This document shows positions 1 through 7,204 of a DNA stretch of 15,740 nt, in pieces. Made by a program: the position numbers and the translations under genes. Source of the DNA: an uncultured Candidatus Midichloriaceae bacterium. GTDB taxonomy: Bacteria > Pseudomonadota > Alphaproteobacteria > Rickettsiales > Midichloriaceae. The stretch lies in the NCBI GenBank assembly GCA_905479795.1, contig CAJQNX010000058.1, positions 1 through 15,740 of the forward strand, read 5' to 3'. Position 1 is the stretch's first letter. Every line of letters begins with the position of its first letter. The notes beneath the pieces were generated by a model. That model made no database searches. It was not told where the DNA came from and saw only the letters and a program-made list of their open reading frames with translations.

Positions 1-254
1 GAAAGATAGGTGATAATAGCTATGCTTTTTATTTAGAGATAAAGGACAAACATAAGCGAGACTGGTATAGAGCAGTAAAGGGCATCATCAATTTAAGAAA
101 AACATATAGTGATGAAATCATAGATTTAGCATGCAAAAGGGCGTTACATTTTGGAATATATTCATATTCGAGGATAAAAAAAATCTTAGAGAATAATTCA
201 AAGGCTGATAATAGTTACCATAAAAAGTTAAAGCAAATTATTGATTCGATCTAG
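1..254 (+). CDS. C-terminal end of an IS21-family transposase (IstA-like), cut by the window edge
   Basis: An open frame runs from the left edge (first full codon at position 3) to a TAG at 252-254, giving about 83 residues. The pattern is that of the IstA C-terminus: an Arg followed by a G-I-x-x-L-x-K-x-Y-like segment, then D-L-A-C-K-R-A-L, then G-x-Y-S-Y and I-K-x-I-L-E-N. In the family this tail follows the DDE integrase core, which would lie left of the window, so completeness cannot be judged. IS21 elements normally carry the ATPase gene istB directly after istA. Here the next gene, 9 bp on, is murC on the opposite strand, and no istB or obvious right end is present. The element is therefore probably decayed, or was cut when it lost its right half. 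Family call made by eye on a short tail; moderate confidence. Confidence 0.68.
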   Translation, partial: KIGDNSYAFYLEIKDKHKRDWYRAVKGIINLRKTYSDEIIDLACKRALHFGIYSYSRIKKILENNSKADNSYHKKLKQIIDSI

Positions 255-263
255 TAATCTTTT

Positions 264-1712
264 TTATTTAATTTTTATTTCGATTTGAGATAAGTCGCTA
301 AATATTTCTTTAGCAATATTGGAAATATTACCTGCTCCCATAAAAATAATATAGTCTTCTTGGCTAGATAATTCATCAATTTTATTTCTGATTTCAATCT
401 GATCTTTGCAATAAAAAGAGGTGGCGCTTTTCTTTATATCTTTTACAAATGCTTCAGATGTAATGCCATCAATAGAGCTTTCTCCAGCAGAATAAATATC
501 TAAAACTATTACATAATCAGCTTGATCAAATGATGATAAAAATTGCTGATATAGCTCCTTCAGCCTAGAGTATCTGTGTGGTTGAAAAACGGCTATAATC
601 TTTCCTTTCCTTCTGTTAGAATATTCCTTTGCTACACTTAAAGTAGCCTTAATTTCATTTGGATGATGCGCATAATCATCTATAAACGTAACGTTATTAA
701 TTTTGCCAATTGCTGAAAACCTTCTTTGAACCCCCTCATTAGATTGTAACACATTGTTTAGTAATTTCTTTTTTCCACCTTTAAAGAGGTATACTGCAAT
801 GCCGGCTAAGGCGTTTAGAATGTTATGTTTGCCATAATTTTTAATAATTATTCCTTTTATTATATTGATATTTTGAGACAATGTTTTTTGGCATTTTTCT
901 GACAGTACGATATCAAATTTTATTCCTTCATTAGTAATTTGTAAATTTATAGCTCTTAGGTCAGAATTTATGGAATCTATCCCGTATGAAATATATTTAT
1001 CATTGTCAAAATAATTTTGATTAATTACGTTTAAATTTTCACAATCATCACAAGCAATTACCAAATCTTTCAGCAAAGCTTTTTCAATAAAAAGTTTATA
1101 AATGTTAATAATATTTTGAAGGCTTCCATAATAATCTAAATGTTCGCTATCAATATTGGTTATAATGCTGATATTAGTAGGTAAAATCATAAAAGTGCCG
1201 TCTGATTCATCCGCTTCAACAACATTAATTGATCCACTTCCTTTGAATACATTGGAGTTTATTGAATTGATTATTCCGCCACATATCACTGTTGGATCAA
1301 GGTTTGCAGCTTTCAATACAGAGTATACTAAAGAAGTAGTTGAAGTTTTGCCATGTGCCCCAGTAATGCATATGTTATAGCCAGATAAAAGCATGTTAGA
1401 AAGCAATTCTGCACGAGATATTACGGGTATAGATTTATTTTTTGATGCTTTAATTTCAACATTGTCATTTTTTATGGCTGAAGATTTTACTACAAAGCTG
1501 CAACCCAAGACATTATCAGTGGCATGGTTCGGAAATACTGTAATGCCTAATTTTTTTAACTCCTTTGTTTGTGTGTTTTCATTTATGTCAGAACCTTGGA
1601 CTTTAATGTTATTTTGATGAAGTAATTTTGCTAGGCCACTCATGCCAATTCCACCTATCCCTATAATGTGAATCGGTTTTTGAGAATCTAACTTTAAATA
1701 ATCTAGATTCAT
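264..1712 (-). CDS. murC: UDP-N-acetylmuramate--L-alanine ligase MurC
   Basis: Cytoplasmic ATP-dependent Mur ligase that adds L-alanine to UDP-MurNAc, the first amino-acid step of the peptidoglycan stem peptide. The 482 residues match the usual family length. The N-terminal Rossmann domain opens with GIGGIGMSG (about residues 18-26). The ATP P-loop is GAHGKTST (118-125). EADESD lies at 166-171, GKHNILNALA at 294-303, DDYAHHPNEI at 345-354 and FQPHRYSR at 376-383. DYAHHP and QPHRYSR are MurC hallmarks that separate it from MurD, MurE and MurF. The ATG is 3 bp after the bamD stop (TAATAAATG), with no clear Shine-Dalgarno, so translation probably depends on ribosomes finishing bamD. It is the last gene of the apparent sdhB-bamD-murC operon, and its 3' end faces the IS21 fragment. 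All key motifs are intact. Confidence 0.97.
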   Translation of the reverse strand: MNLDYLKLDSQKPIHIIGIGGIGMSGLAKLLHQNNIKVQGSDINENTQTKELKKLGITVFPNHATDNVLGCSFVVKSSAIKNDNVEIKASKNKSIPVISRAELLSNMLLSGYNICITGAHGKTSTTSLVYSVLKAANLDPTVICGGIINSINSNVFKGSGSINVVEADESDGTFMILPTNISIITNIDSEHLDYYGSLQNIINIYKLFIEKALLKDLVIACDDCENLNVINQNYFDNDKYISYGIDSINSDLRAINLQITNEGIKFDIVLSEKCQKTLSQNINIIKGIIIKNYGKHNILNALAGIAVYLFKGGKKKLLNNVLQSNEGVQRRFSAIGKINNVTFIDDYAHHPNEIKATLSVAKEYSNRRKGKIIAVFQPHRYSRLKELYQQFLSSFDQADYVIVLDIYSAGESSIDGITSEAFVKDIKKSATSFYCKDQIEIRNKIDELSSQEDYIIFMGAGNISNIAKEIFSDLSQIEIKIK

Positions 1713-1715
1713 TTA

Positions 1716-2516
1716 TTAAAGATGTTTAAAAAAGTTTTTTAATTTAGAGGTATTCCTATCTTTTGCATTTTTTAAAAGTATGTTATGCGATTTACGATAC
1801 CATATACTATCTGGATAATTATAACCTAATACCGATGCATATCTAGTAGCTTCATCCTTCACTCCCAAAATATAATATACCTCAACTAGCCTGTATAGAG
1901 CTTCAGGAACAAATATGCTTGTTTGATATTTTTCTACAACATTTTTGAATCTATTAACTGATGAAATTGGTTTATTAACACGTAAATAAAATCTTCCTAT
2001 GTCCATTTCTTTGCCTGCAAGTAGGTTATCAATATATTCTAATTTCCATTTTGCATCATTTGCATATTTCGAATTAGGAAATAAATTGACTAGTATTTTA
2101 AAGTCTTTTTTTGCATCAATAGTGAATTTTTGATCTCTTCCGATATCCATAATCTGGTTATAATTAGACATACTCTTAATGTAATACATATATGCCGCAT
2201 TTCTATTGATAGGAAATTGATGTAAAAAATCATTAACAGTAAGAATCGCGTCAGTATAATTATCGTCTGAGTAATAAGAGTATGCTTTAAGAACTATTGC
2301 ATCAGAGTAATGATCAGATGCGGGATATTCATTTTCTAGTTTTGTAAGAGTTTTTATAGCTCTTTTGTAATCTCCAGACTTTACTTCTTTTGTGCTTTGC
2401 TCATATAACTGCTTATCACTTATATTTTCAACCTGAATGTTATCTTTCTTAGTACTACTACAGCTAGCCATTAAAAAAATAATGAGTGCTAAAGTTCCAA
2501 ATCTTAAAATTTTCAT
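1716..2516 (-). CDS. bamD: Outer membrane assembly lipoprotein BamD
   Basis: Periplasmic lipoprotein of the BAM complex, which works with BamA to fold beta-barrel proteins into the outer membrane. The start has a lipoprotein signal: a Lys/Arg-containing n-region, a hydrophobic core (about residues 8-16) and lipobox M-A-S-C with the acylated cysteine at residue 19. The mature part (266 residues in all, near the family norm) is made of TPR-like helix pairs. Recognisable repeats start near residue 37 (YEQSTKEVKSGDYKRAI), 72 (AIVLKAYSYY), 174 (GRFYLRVNKPISSVNRF) and 205 (EALYRLVEVYYILG), several followed by an F/Y-P turn as in YfiO/ComL proteins. It sits 5 bp after sdhB and 3 bp before murC, so co-transcription is likely. 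A generic TPR lipoprotein is the only real alternative; lipobox, repeats, length and essential-gene context favour BamD. Confidence 0.92.
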   Translation of the reverse strand: MKILRFGTLALIIFLMASCSSTKKDNIQVENISDKQLYEQSTKEVKSGDYKRAIKTLTKLENEYPASDHYSDAIVLKAYSYYSDDNYTDAILTVNDFLHQFPINRNAAYMYYIKSMSNYNQIMDIGRDQKFTIDAKKDFKILVNLFPNSKYANDAKWKLEYIDNLLAGKEMDIGRFYLRVNKPISSVNRFKNVVEKYQTSIFVPEALYRLVEVYYILGVKDEATRYASVLGYNYPDSIWYRKSHNILLKNAKDRNTSKLKNFFKHL

Positions 2517-2521
2517 AATTA

Positions 2522-3301
2522 TTATATTCTCGAAGTCATCATATTCTTAATTTTACTTATAGCTTTTGCTGGATTAAGTCCCTTTGGGCAAGATTTTGTA
2601 CAGTTCATTATAGTATGGCATCTATATAGTTTAAAATCATCCTCAAGTTCGTTTAATCGCTCTTTAGTATTTTCGTCTCTAGTATCAGCAATCCATCTAT
2701 ATGCTTGCAGCAAAATAGCAGGGCCAAGATATTTATCTCCATTCCACCAATAACTAGGGCAACTTGTTGAGCAGCAAGCGCATAATATGCACTCATATAA
2801 ACCGTCTAATTTTTCACGCTCCTCTGGAGATTGCAATCTCTCTTTCCCCTCTGCATGTTTACTATCTGTTTGCATCCAAGGTTTAATAGATTTTAATTGA
2901 GCATAAAATAAATTCATATCGGGAACTAAATCTTTAACAACATCCATATGTGGTAATGGATAAATTTTAACACTTCCTTTTACTGTATCAATAGGTTTTA
3001 GGCATGCCAGAGTATTTGTTCCATCAATGTTCATAGCGCAGCTGCCGCAAATTCCTTCACGACATGACCTCCTGAACGTCAAGGTGCTATCTACCTCGCT
3101 TTTTATTTTTATCAATGCATCAAGAACCATTGCGCCACATTTGCTCAAATCAATTTCAAATTTATCAATTCTAGGATTAGAGTTTAGCTCAGGTTCATAT
3201 CTATAAATTTCAAATAATTTCGTACTGCTATTTTTAGTACTTTGCCTATGCATTTTACCTTTTACAATCTTAGAATTTTTTGGCAGTGTAAATTCAACCA
3301 T
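2522..3301 (-). CDS. sdhB: Succinate dehydrogenase iron-sulfur subunit SdhB
   Basis: Iron-sulfur subunit of respiratory complex II, passing electrons from the FAD of SdhA to quinone at the inner membrane. All cluster ligands are visible: the plant-type 2Fe-2S set C80, C85, C88 and C100 (CREGICGSC motif), the 4Fe-4S motif CILCACCSTSC at 171-181, and the remaining 3Fe-4S and 4Fe-4S cysteines at 228, 234 and 238. The quinone-side segment PSYWWNGDKYLGP follows at 182-194. At 259 residues it is longer than the enterobacterial form because of an N-terminal extension of roughly 25 residues, as is usual in alphaproteobacteria and mitochondria. The ATG at 3299-3301 has an AGG 6 nt upstream that lies inside a perfect palindrome. 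sdhC, sdhD and sdhA are not adjacent; sdhB leads a group with bamD and murC. Confidence 0.97.
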   Translation of the reverse strand: MVEFTLPKNSKIVKGKMHRQSTKNSSTKLFEIYRYEPELNSNPRIDKFEIDLSKCGAMVLDALIKIKSEVDSTLTFRRSCREGICGSCAMNIDGTNTLACLKPIDTVKGSVKIYPLPHMDVVKDLVPDMNLFYAQLKSIKPWMQTDSKHAEGKERLQSPEEREKLDGLYECILCACCSTSCPSYWWNGDKYLGPAILLQAYRWIADTRDENTKERLNELEDDFKLYRCHTIMNCTKSCPKGLNPAKAISKIKNMMTSRI

Positions 3302-3303
3302 GT

Positions 3304-3315
3304 TAACCTAGGTTA
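3304..3315. promoter_or_regulatory. 12 bp perfect palindrome over the sdhB ribosome-binding site
   Basis: TAACCTAGGTTA is a perfect 12 bp inverted repeat ending 2 bp before the sdhB start codon. It contains the only AGG that could serve as a Shine-Dalgarno for sdhB. About 12 bp further upstream lies a second symmetric stretch, GTTAAATTAAC (about 3328-3338). Either could be an operator or a short RNA hairpin affecting sdhB translation; neither role is shown. Confidence 0.3.
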
Positions 3316-3388
3316 CGCTTATTTATGTTAAATTAACACTAATCAAATCTTTTGGCAATAACTGAAGAAGGATGTCGTAGCATAAAAA

Positions 3389-3413
3389 TTACTTGAGTCT
3401 GAAAAACAAGTAA
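3389..3413 (-). terminator. Possible intrinsic terminator after the EAL gene
   Basis: Read on the minus strand, TTACTTG, an 11-base loop and CAAGTAA form a 7 bp perfect stem, directly followed by TTTTT. It lies 43 bp beyond the EAL-gene stop and about 90 bp before the sdhB start. It would therefore separate the hisS-mipZ-EAL group from sdhB-bamD-murC. The stem is short and has only two G-C pairs, so strength is uncertain. The remaining 3302-3388 should hold the sdhB promoter, but I find no convincing -35/-10 pair there. Confidence 0.42.
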
Positions 3414-3455
3414 CAAATTTTCAATTAAATGCCAATTTTGTGTTTAAGTTTAAAA

Positions 3456-4646
3456 TTATGAAAATAAATAGCCTTGTAGATAATCTACCCTTGAATTAGC
3501 AAGAAATTTAGCGGTACTTTCTTTTTCTACATGCTCAGCAATAATGTCTAGATTTAAGCTTTTAGCATATTCTACAAGAGCTCGAAGAAACATGATAGTG
3601 TCCTTTTTATCAGGCAAATCTTTTATGTAGTCTTCTCCTATTTTTATACTATCGACACGTATATTTTTAAGCTGAGAAAAAGAACTGTAACCAGATCCAA
3701 AATCATCAATAGAAATTTTGCACCCAAGCTCTCTTAATAATTTCATAAAAAAATTTGCTGCTTTTAAATTTTTTATAATGGCAGTTTCTGTTATTTCAAT
3801 TGTTAAGCGATGATACAAATCCTTTTTATAAAATAATTGTTGCGCAAGCTCCATCCAATCTGGATCAGTAATGGTTATACCAGATATATTAATATGAAGC
3901 TTTAGATTGGGATCTTTTTCAAGATTTTTTACTGCTGCAATCAAGGTGAATTGGTCGATATGCCTTATCACTCCATATTGTTCAGCAGCTTGAATATGTG
4001 AATATCCAGATAGTCTATACCCCTTCTCGTCAACCAATCTTAGGAGGCATTCATAAAATACAGTTTGTCTGGTTTTGCTATCAACAATTGGTTGAAAATC
4101 AAATACTAATTTATTGCTTTCTAAAGCCTCCAAATAATTTGCCAAAAGGTCTGTGTTATTTACGTGCTTTTGAATGGTATCAAGTGATTCTTTGTAAAAG
4201 CTGCATCTTTTTTTCTCATTAGAACATTCAAATAAAGATACCTGAGCTTTATTAAAAGTTTTTTGAATATTTTCATTATTAGTATGCTCTGCAAGTCCTG
4301 TTCTTACTAAAAAATAAACATTTTGCATTCTCGAAAAGTGTTTTCTCTTATTGATATAATTAAGAATATTTTCAAGCAATACTGATACAAATCTATTATT
4401 TGTGTTAATAATAGTAAATGCATATGAATTATAGCTAATTTTGTTTAAAAAATATTCATCTCGATTGTATTGTTCAAAGGCGTCACTTATAATTTTATCC
4501 AAGAGATCTGACATAAGTTCACCAAAATTTTGCTCTATTATAGAGAAATTTTCAACCGATAAAACTCCAATGTAGAATTTTTTTGAGTCATGCAGGCTGC
4601 AAAAAACTTGTATTCGATTTAATACCTTATCTAACACTTGGTACAA
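3456..4646 (-). CDS. EAL-domain c-di-GMP phosphodiesterase with degenerate GGDEF-like N-terminus
   Basis: Predicted hydrolase of the second messenger cyclic di-GMP; no transmembrane segment or signal peptide, so probably cytosolic. Residues about 20-155 look like a GGDEF fold that has lost its signature: the position expected for GGDEF reads SYNSYAF (71-77), so no cyclase activity is expected. The EAL domain covers about 165-396. Visible catalytic and binding positions are E199 (the motif is ECL instead of EAL), N253 in HINIS, E284/E287 in IEITET, D314-D315 in DDFGSGY, K335, E371 and Q391 in QGY. These are what an active, metal-dependent EAL enzyme needs. The protein stops only three residues after QGY, so the short tail that usually follows is missing. 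The start lies 32 bp downstream of mipZ, suggesting one transcript with hisS and mipZ. Activity is inferred from residues. Confidence 0.88.
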   Translation of the reverse strand: MYQVLDKVLNRIQVFCSLHDSKKFYIGVLSVENFSIIEQNFGELMSDLLDKIISDAFEQYNRDEYFLNKISYNSYAFTIINTNNRFVSVLLENILNYINKRKHFSRMQNVYFLVRTGLAEHTNNENIQKTFNKAQVSLFECSNEKKRCSFYKESLDTIQKHVNNTDLLANYLEALESNKLVFDFQPIVDSKTRQTVFYECLLRLVDEKGYRLSGYSHIQAAEQYGVIRHIDQFTLIAAVKNLEKDPNLKLHINISGITITDPDWMELAQQLFYKKDLYHRLTIEITETAIIKNLKAANFFMKLLRELGCKISIDDFGSGYSSFSQLKNIRVDSIKIGEDYIKDLPDKKDTIMFLRALVEYAKSLNLDIIAEHVEKESTAKFLANSRVDYLQGYLFS

Positions 4647-4678
4647 TTTTATATCATCTATATTATTTATGAGTTATG

Positions 4679-5494
4679 TTATATTTTTTTATTAATCTCA
4701 GCAAGTTTTAATGAATATAAAAATTCTCGCAATTCTTGTCTTGCTGCAATGACCGATGTATTAAGTTTAATTAAATTGCTGCTTGTTTTGGCGTCTAGCA
4801 AGGTTAATCCTCTTAAAAATAATTCTTTGAATATAACTCTATCTCCAAAGCCTGGAGATACATAAAATCCCAGTTTTTTCCCTAGATGCTTTATAGCTGA
4901 TGCAACATTTCTTTTATTTATTACATTTGTAGAGGACAATCTATTTCTTACAACCACCCATTGTATCTCCTTATTTTTTTTCAAGGCTCTTAGTTTTTTT
5001 TGCTCCCATACCATAGAACTATATATTCCAGGGATTGCTTTGCTAAAATCGTTAGGATCAACCTTACCAAGCAAATCAACATCTATAAAACTATCATTAA
5101 TAGGGGTTATTATCGTATCAGCAATATAGTGAGCATGCCTATTTAAGGGGTTGTCATTTCCAGGGGTGTCAATTATTATAAAATCAAATTTACTGTCTAA
5201 TCCATTTATTAAATTTTCAAAATCTTGAATATCGTCATTTGTATACTCTATTACTTGATTAATATTATATTTCTTATTTAGTTTAAAATGCGTGGGTAAT
5301 TTGAGCTCTATTTTTTTATTATCAATAGTTCTTTTTCTATTTTCTATGTACCTAGTTAAGGACTCTTGCCTAAGATCAATATCAAGGGTTGCTACTTTAA
5401 AATCCAAATACAGTAAGGAAGTAATAAGGTGCATTGCAGTCGTTGTTTTGCCTGAGCCACCTTTTTCATTGCCAAAAATAATTACATGAGCCAT
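4679..5494 (-). CDS. mipZ: Division-plane positioning ATPase MipZ (ParA/MinD superfamily)
   Basis: P-loop ATPase that in alphaproteobacteria forms a bipolar gradient through ParB and blocks FtsZ assembly away from midcell. The deviant Walker A box EKGGSGKTTT (residues 10-19) has the signature lysine K11 and catalytic-loop K16. Walker B is FDFIIIDTPG (103-112). Features that point to MipZ rather than to a plasmid ParA are the opening VIIFGNEKGG, LDIDLRQ-x-S-x-TRYIENR (37-53), DNKKIELKLP (58-67), PINDSFIDVDLLGKVDP (131-147), WVVVRNRLSSTN (179-190) and GDRVIFKELFLRGLTLLD (217-234). The 271 residues fit the family. No ParB gene is adjacent. The ATG is 2 bp after the hisS stop with no Shine-Dalgarno, indicating read-through coupling. 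In Caulobacter mipZ belongs to the cell-cycle programme; here it sits between hisS and a c-di-GMP gene. Confidence 0.93.
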   Translation of the reverse strand: MAHVIIFGNEKGGSGKTTTAMHLITSLLYLDFKVATLDIDLRQESLTRYIENRKRTIDNKKIELKLPTHFKLNKKYNINQVIEYTNDDIQDFENLINGLDSKFDFIIIDTPGNDNPLNRHAHYIADTIITPINDSFIDVDLLGKVDPNDFSKAIPGIYSSMVWEQKKLRALKKNKEIQWVVVRNRLSSTNVINKRNVASAIKHLGKKLGFYVSPGFGDRVIFKELFLRGLTLLDAKTSSNLIKLNTSVIAARQELREFLYSLKLAEINKKI

Positions 5495-5496
5495 TT

Positions 5497-6750
5497 TTAT
5501 AAACGCTTTTCTTTTAAAAAATCTAATAATTCAGCTTTTTTTAGCTTTTTTTCATCACCAGTAAACATATTTTTTAATATATATATATTATCTTTTAGCT
5601 CTTCATCACCAAATAAAATGGAATATTTGATTTTTAATTTATTTGCTTTTTGCATTCTTTTTTTTAGTGCTATCCCATAATCAACTAAAATATTGATCCC
5701 AGCTCCCCTAAATACTTGCGCTATTTTAACGCCAAAGGTTTCTGCATATTCACCAATAGGTATTAGATATGTTTGTTCAGTACTTTCTATTTGCTTTTCT
5801 GTTATATGCAATAGCTCAATTATCCTTTCAATTCCTCCAGCAAAACCGGCAGCTGGAGTTGAGGCTCCACCCATTTGAGATACCAAAGTATCATATCTTC
5901 CCCCAGCTAAAACTGTGCCTTGGCTACCTAAATCATTTGTAACAAACTCAAAAACAAAATCAGAATAATAATCCATTCCTCTAACCAATCTATTAGAGTG
6001 CTCAAAGTTAATATTTAAATCTTTAAGGTGAGATAAAATTGTTTCAAATTTTATTTTTGAAGCTTTGTCAATAAAATCATATAAAACAGGAGCATCATTT
6101 AATATTTCTTGTTCTTTATCATTTTTTGTATCCAAAATGCGTAAAGGATTTTTTTCTAATCTTTGTTGACTAATTTCTGATAACTCTGCCTTATATTTCA
6201 ACAAATATTCTATTAACGCAATTTTGTAATTATTTCTACATTCGCTATTCCCTAAAGTATTAACTATAAGTCTGATGTTGTTATCAATCTTAAGTTTTTT
6301 TAAAATGTCACCTGCAAGGACTATTATCTCAACATCAACATTTAAGCTAGAAGATCCAATATATTCGTAATTTATTTGATGAAATTGTCTCAATCTACAT
6401 TTTTGAGGGCGTTCATGCCTGAATAATGGCCCATAGCTGAACAACCGCAATGGAAGGGATTGTAACATTCCATTTGATATGATAGCACGGACAACAGATG
6501 CCGTAAATTCTGGCCTTAAAGTAATATAGGTTTTATCACGATCCAAAAAGCTGTATGTTTCTTTATTAATAATATCTGATGTTTCTCCTAGTGTTCTGTG
6601 AAATACTTCAGTATTTTCCATAATGGGCGTTGATATTTCCTTGAAGCAATATAATTCAGCCATTTTTTGTGCTACTTCAATAATATTATTGAATAATACT
6701 ATTTCTTTGTCATATAAATCTGCTGTGCCCCGTATTCTTTGCAATTTCAT
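5497..6750 (-). CDS. hisS: Histidine--tRNA ligase (HisRS)
   Basis: Class II aminoacyl-tRNA synthetase charging tRNA-His. At 417 residues it is close to the bacterial norm. Motif 1 region is around TPIMENTEVFHRTLGE (41-56). Motif 2 is YGPLFRHERPQK with RQFHQINYE (106-129). The histidine-specific signatures LVRGMDYY (255-262) and AGGRYD (282-287) follow, and motif 3 is AGFAGGIERI (301-310), carrying the catalytic Arg. The last roughly 90 residues form the anticodon-binding domain. The class-defining residues are intact, so it should be active and not an ATP-phosphoribosyltransferase regulatory paralogue (HisZ). It is the first gene of an apparent hisS-mipZ-EAL operon. The 99 bp upstream hold its likely promoter, but no clear -35/-10 pair stands out; a 10 bp palindrome TTGATATCAA lies at 6835-6844. 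Confidence 0.97.
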   Translation of the reverse strand: MKLQRIRGTADLYDKEIVLFNNIIEVAQKMAELYCFKEISTPIMENTEVFHRTLGETSDIINKETYSFLDRDKTYITLRPEFTASVVRAIISNGMLQSLPLRLFSYGPLFRHERPQKCRLRQFHQINYEYIGSSSLNVDVEIIVLAGDILKKLKIDNNIRLIVNTLGNSECRNNYKIALIEYLLKYKAELSEISQQRLEKNPLRILDTKNDKEQEILNDAPVLYDFIDKASKIKFETILSHLKDLNINFEHSNRLVRGMDYYSDFVFEFVTNDLGSQGTVLAGGRYDTLVSQMGGASTPAAGFAGGIERIIELLHITEKQIESTEQTYLIPIGEYAETFGVKIAQVFRGAGINILVDYGIALKKRMQKANKLKIKYSILFGDEELKDNIYILKNMFTGDEKKLKKAELLDFLKEKRL

Positions 6751-6849
6751 TTTTTAAATATCAATATTACTTAGTATAATTTTGAATATTATCTATATCC
6801 CAAAAATACTAAAAAGTCATTTGTTCAAATATTGTTGATATCAAATTAA

Positions 6850-7134
6850 TTATTTTAAATAGTTATCGAGATAGGATTTTATAGTTTGCTTTACTTCTAC
6901 CGGCTCTTTAATAAAAAAATCTAATTTATTTTTTTTTGCAAATGTAATGGCTTGGTTTTTATCTTCGAAACGTAGTTTTACCTCATTAGGATACATGTTT
7001 TCACTACCTGTCCAACCCATGATTTGTTCTTGAAATCTATCATCAACTGACATAAATTCTAAGATCCATTCATTGATGTTAGCTCTTCCAGATTGAGTGG
7101 GCATTTTATAATCTTTATATATTTTAACAATCAT
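6850..7134 (-). CDS. NDUFS4-like accessory subunit of respiratory complex I (ETC complex I family)
   Basis: A 94-residue protein matching the small alphaproteobacterial family related to mitochondrial NDUFS4 (the 18 kDa/AQDQ subunit of NADH:ubiquinone oxidoreductase). Diagnostic patterns are K-I-Y-K at 4-7, the M-P-T-Q-S-G-R-A motif (11-18), N-E-W-I-L-E-F (21-27), M-G-W-T-G-S (39-44) and V-K-L-R-F-E-D-K-N-Q-A-I-T-F-A (52-66), followed by a helix with K-K-N-K-L-D-F. In the family these residues pack against the peripheral arm near the FMN/NADH module. No nuo genes lie nearby, which is common because the gene is usually unlinked. No signal peptide or membrane segment. It is transcribed divergently from xseB and lies in the same direction as hisS, 99 bp upstream of it. 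Confidence 0.85.
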   Translation of the reverse strand: MIVKIYKDYKMPTQSGRANINEWILEFMSVDDRFQEQIMGWTGSENMYPNEVKLRFEDKNQAITFAKKNKLDFFIKEPVEVKQTIKSYLDNYLK

Positions 7135-7148
7135 TTTACTTTATAAAT

Positions 7149-7178
7149 TTGAAAATAAGGTTATCATAAATATATAGT
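7149..7178 (+). promoter_or_regulatory. Possible sigma-70 promoter of xseB
   Basis: TTGAAA (7149-7154) and TATAGT (7173-7178) are separated by 18 bp and lie 27 bp before the xseB ATG. The match is fair, but the region is almost all A and T, so chance matches are likely. No clear Shine-Dalgarno precedes xseB. Confidence 0.35.
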
Positions 7179-7192
7179 ATATATTATATCAA
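7163..7192 (-). promoter_or_regulatory. Possible sigma-70 promoter of the NDUFS4-like gene
   Basis: On the minus strand TTGATA (7187-7192) and TATGAT (7163-7168) are 18 bp apart and about 29 bp before the gene start. It overlaps the proposed xseB promoter, so the two could exclude each other. AT-rich context limits confidence. Confidence 0.35.
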
Positions 7193-7204
7193 GATATTCA
7201 AGTA

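Noticed and set aside
1156..1617. Two plus-strand frames of 74 codons inside murC
   Set aside because: They lie opposite conserved MurC motifs, have no ribosome-binding site and resemble no family; they are antisense shadows.
4638..5680. Plus-strand frames opposite mipZ and the end of hisS
   Set aside because: They arise from the complement of strongly conserved coding sequence and show no protein-like pattern.
7135..7204. AT-rich tract with TATATA repeats as a possible replication origin
   Set aside because: No DnaA boxes or repeated 9-mers and no origin-linked genes; better explained as a divergent promoter.
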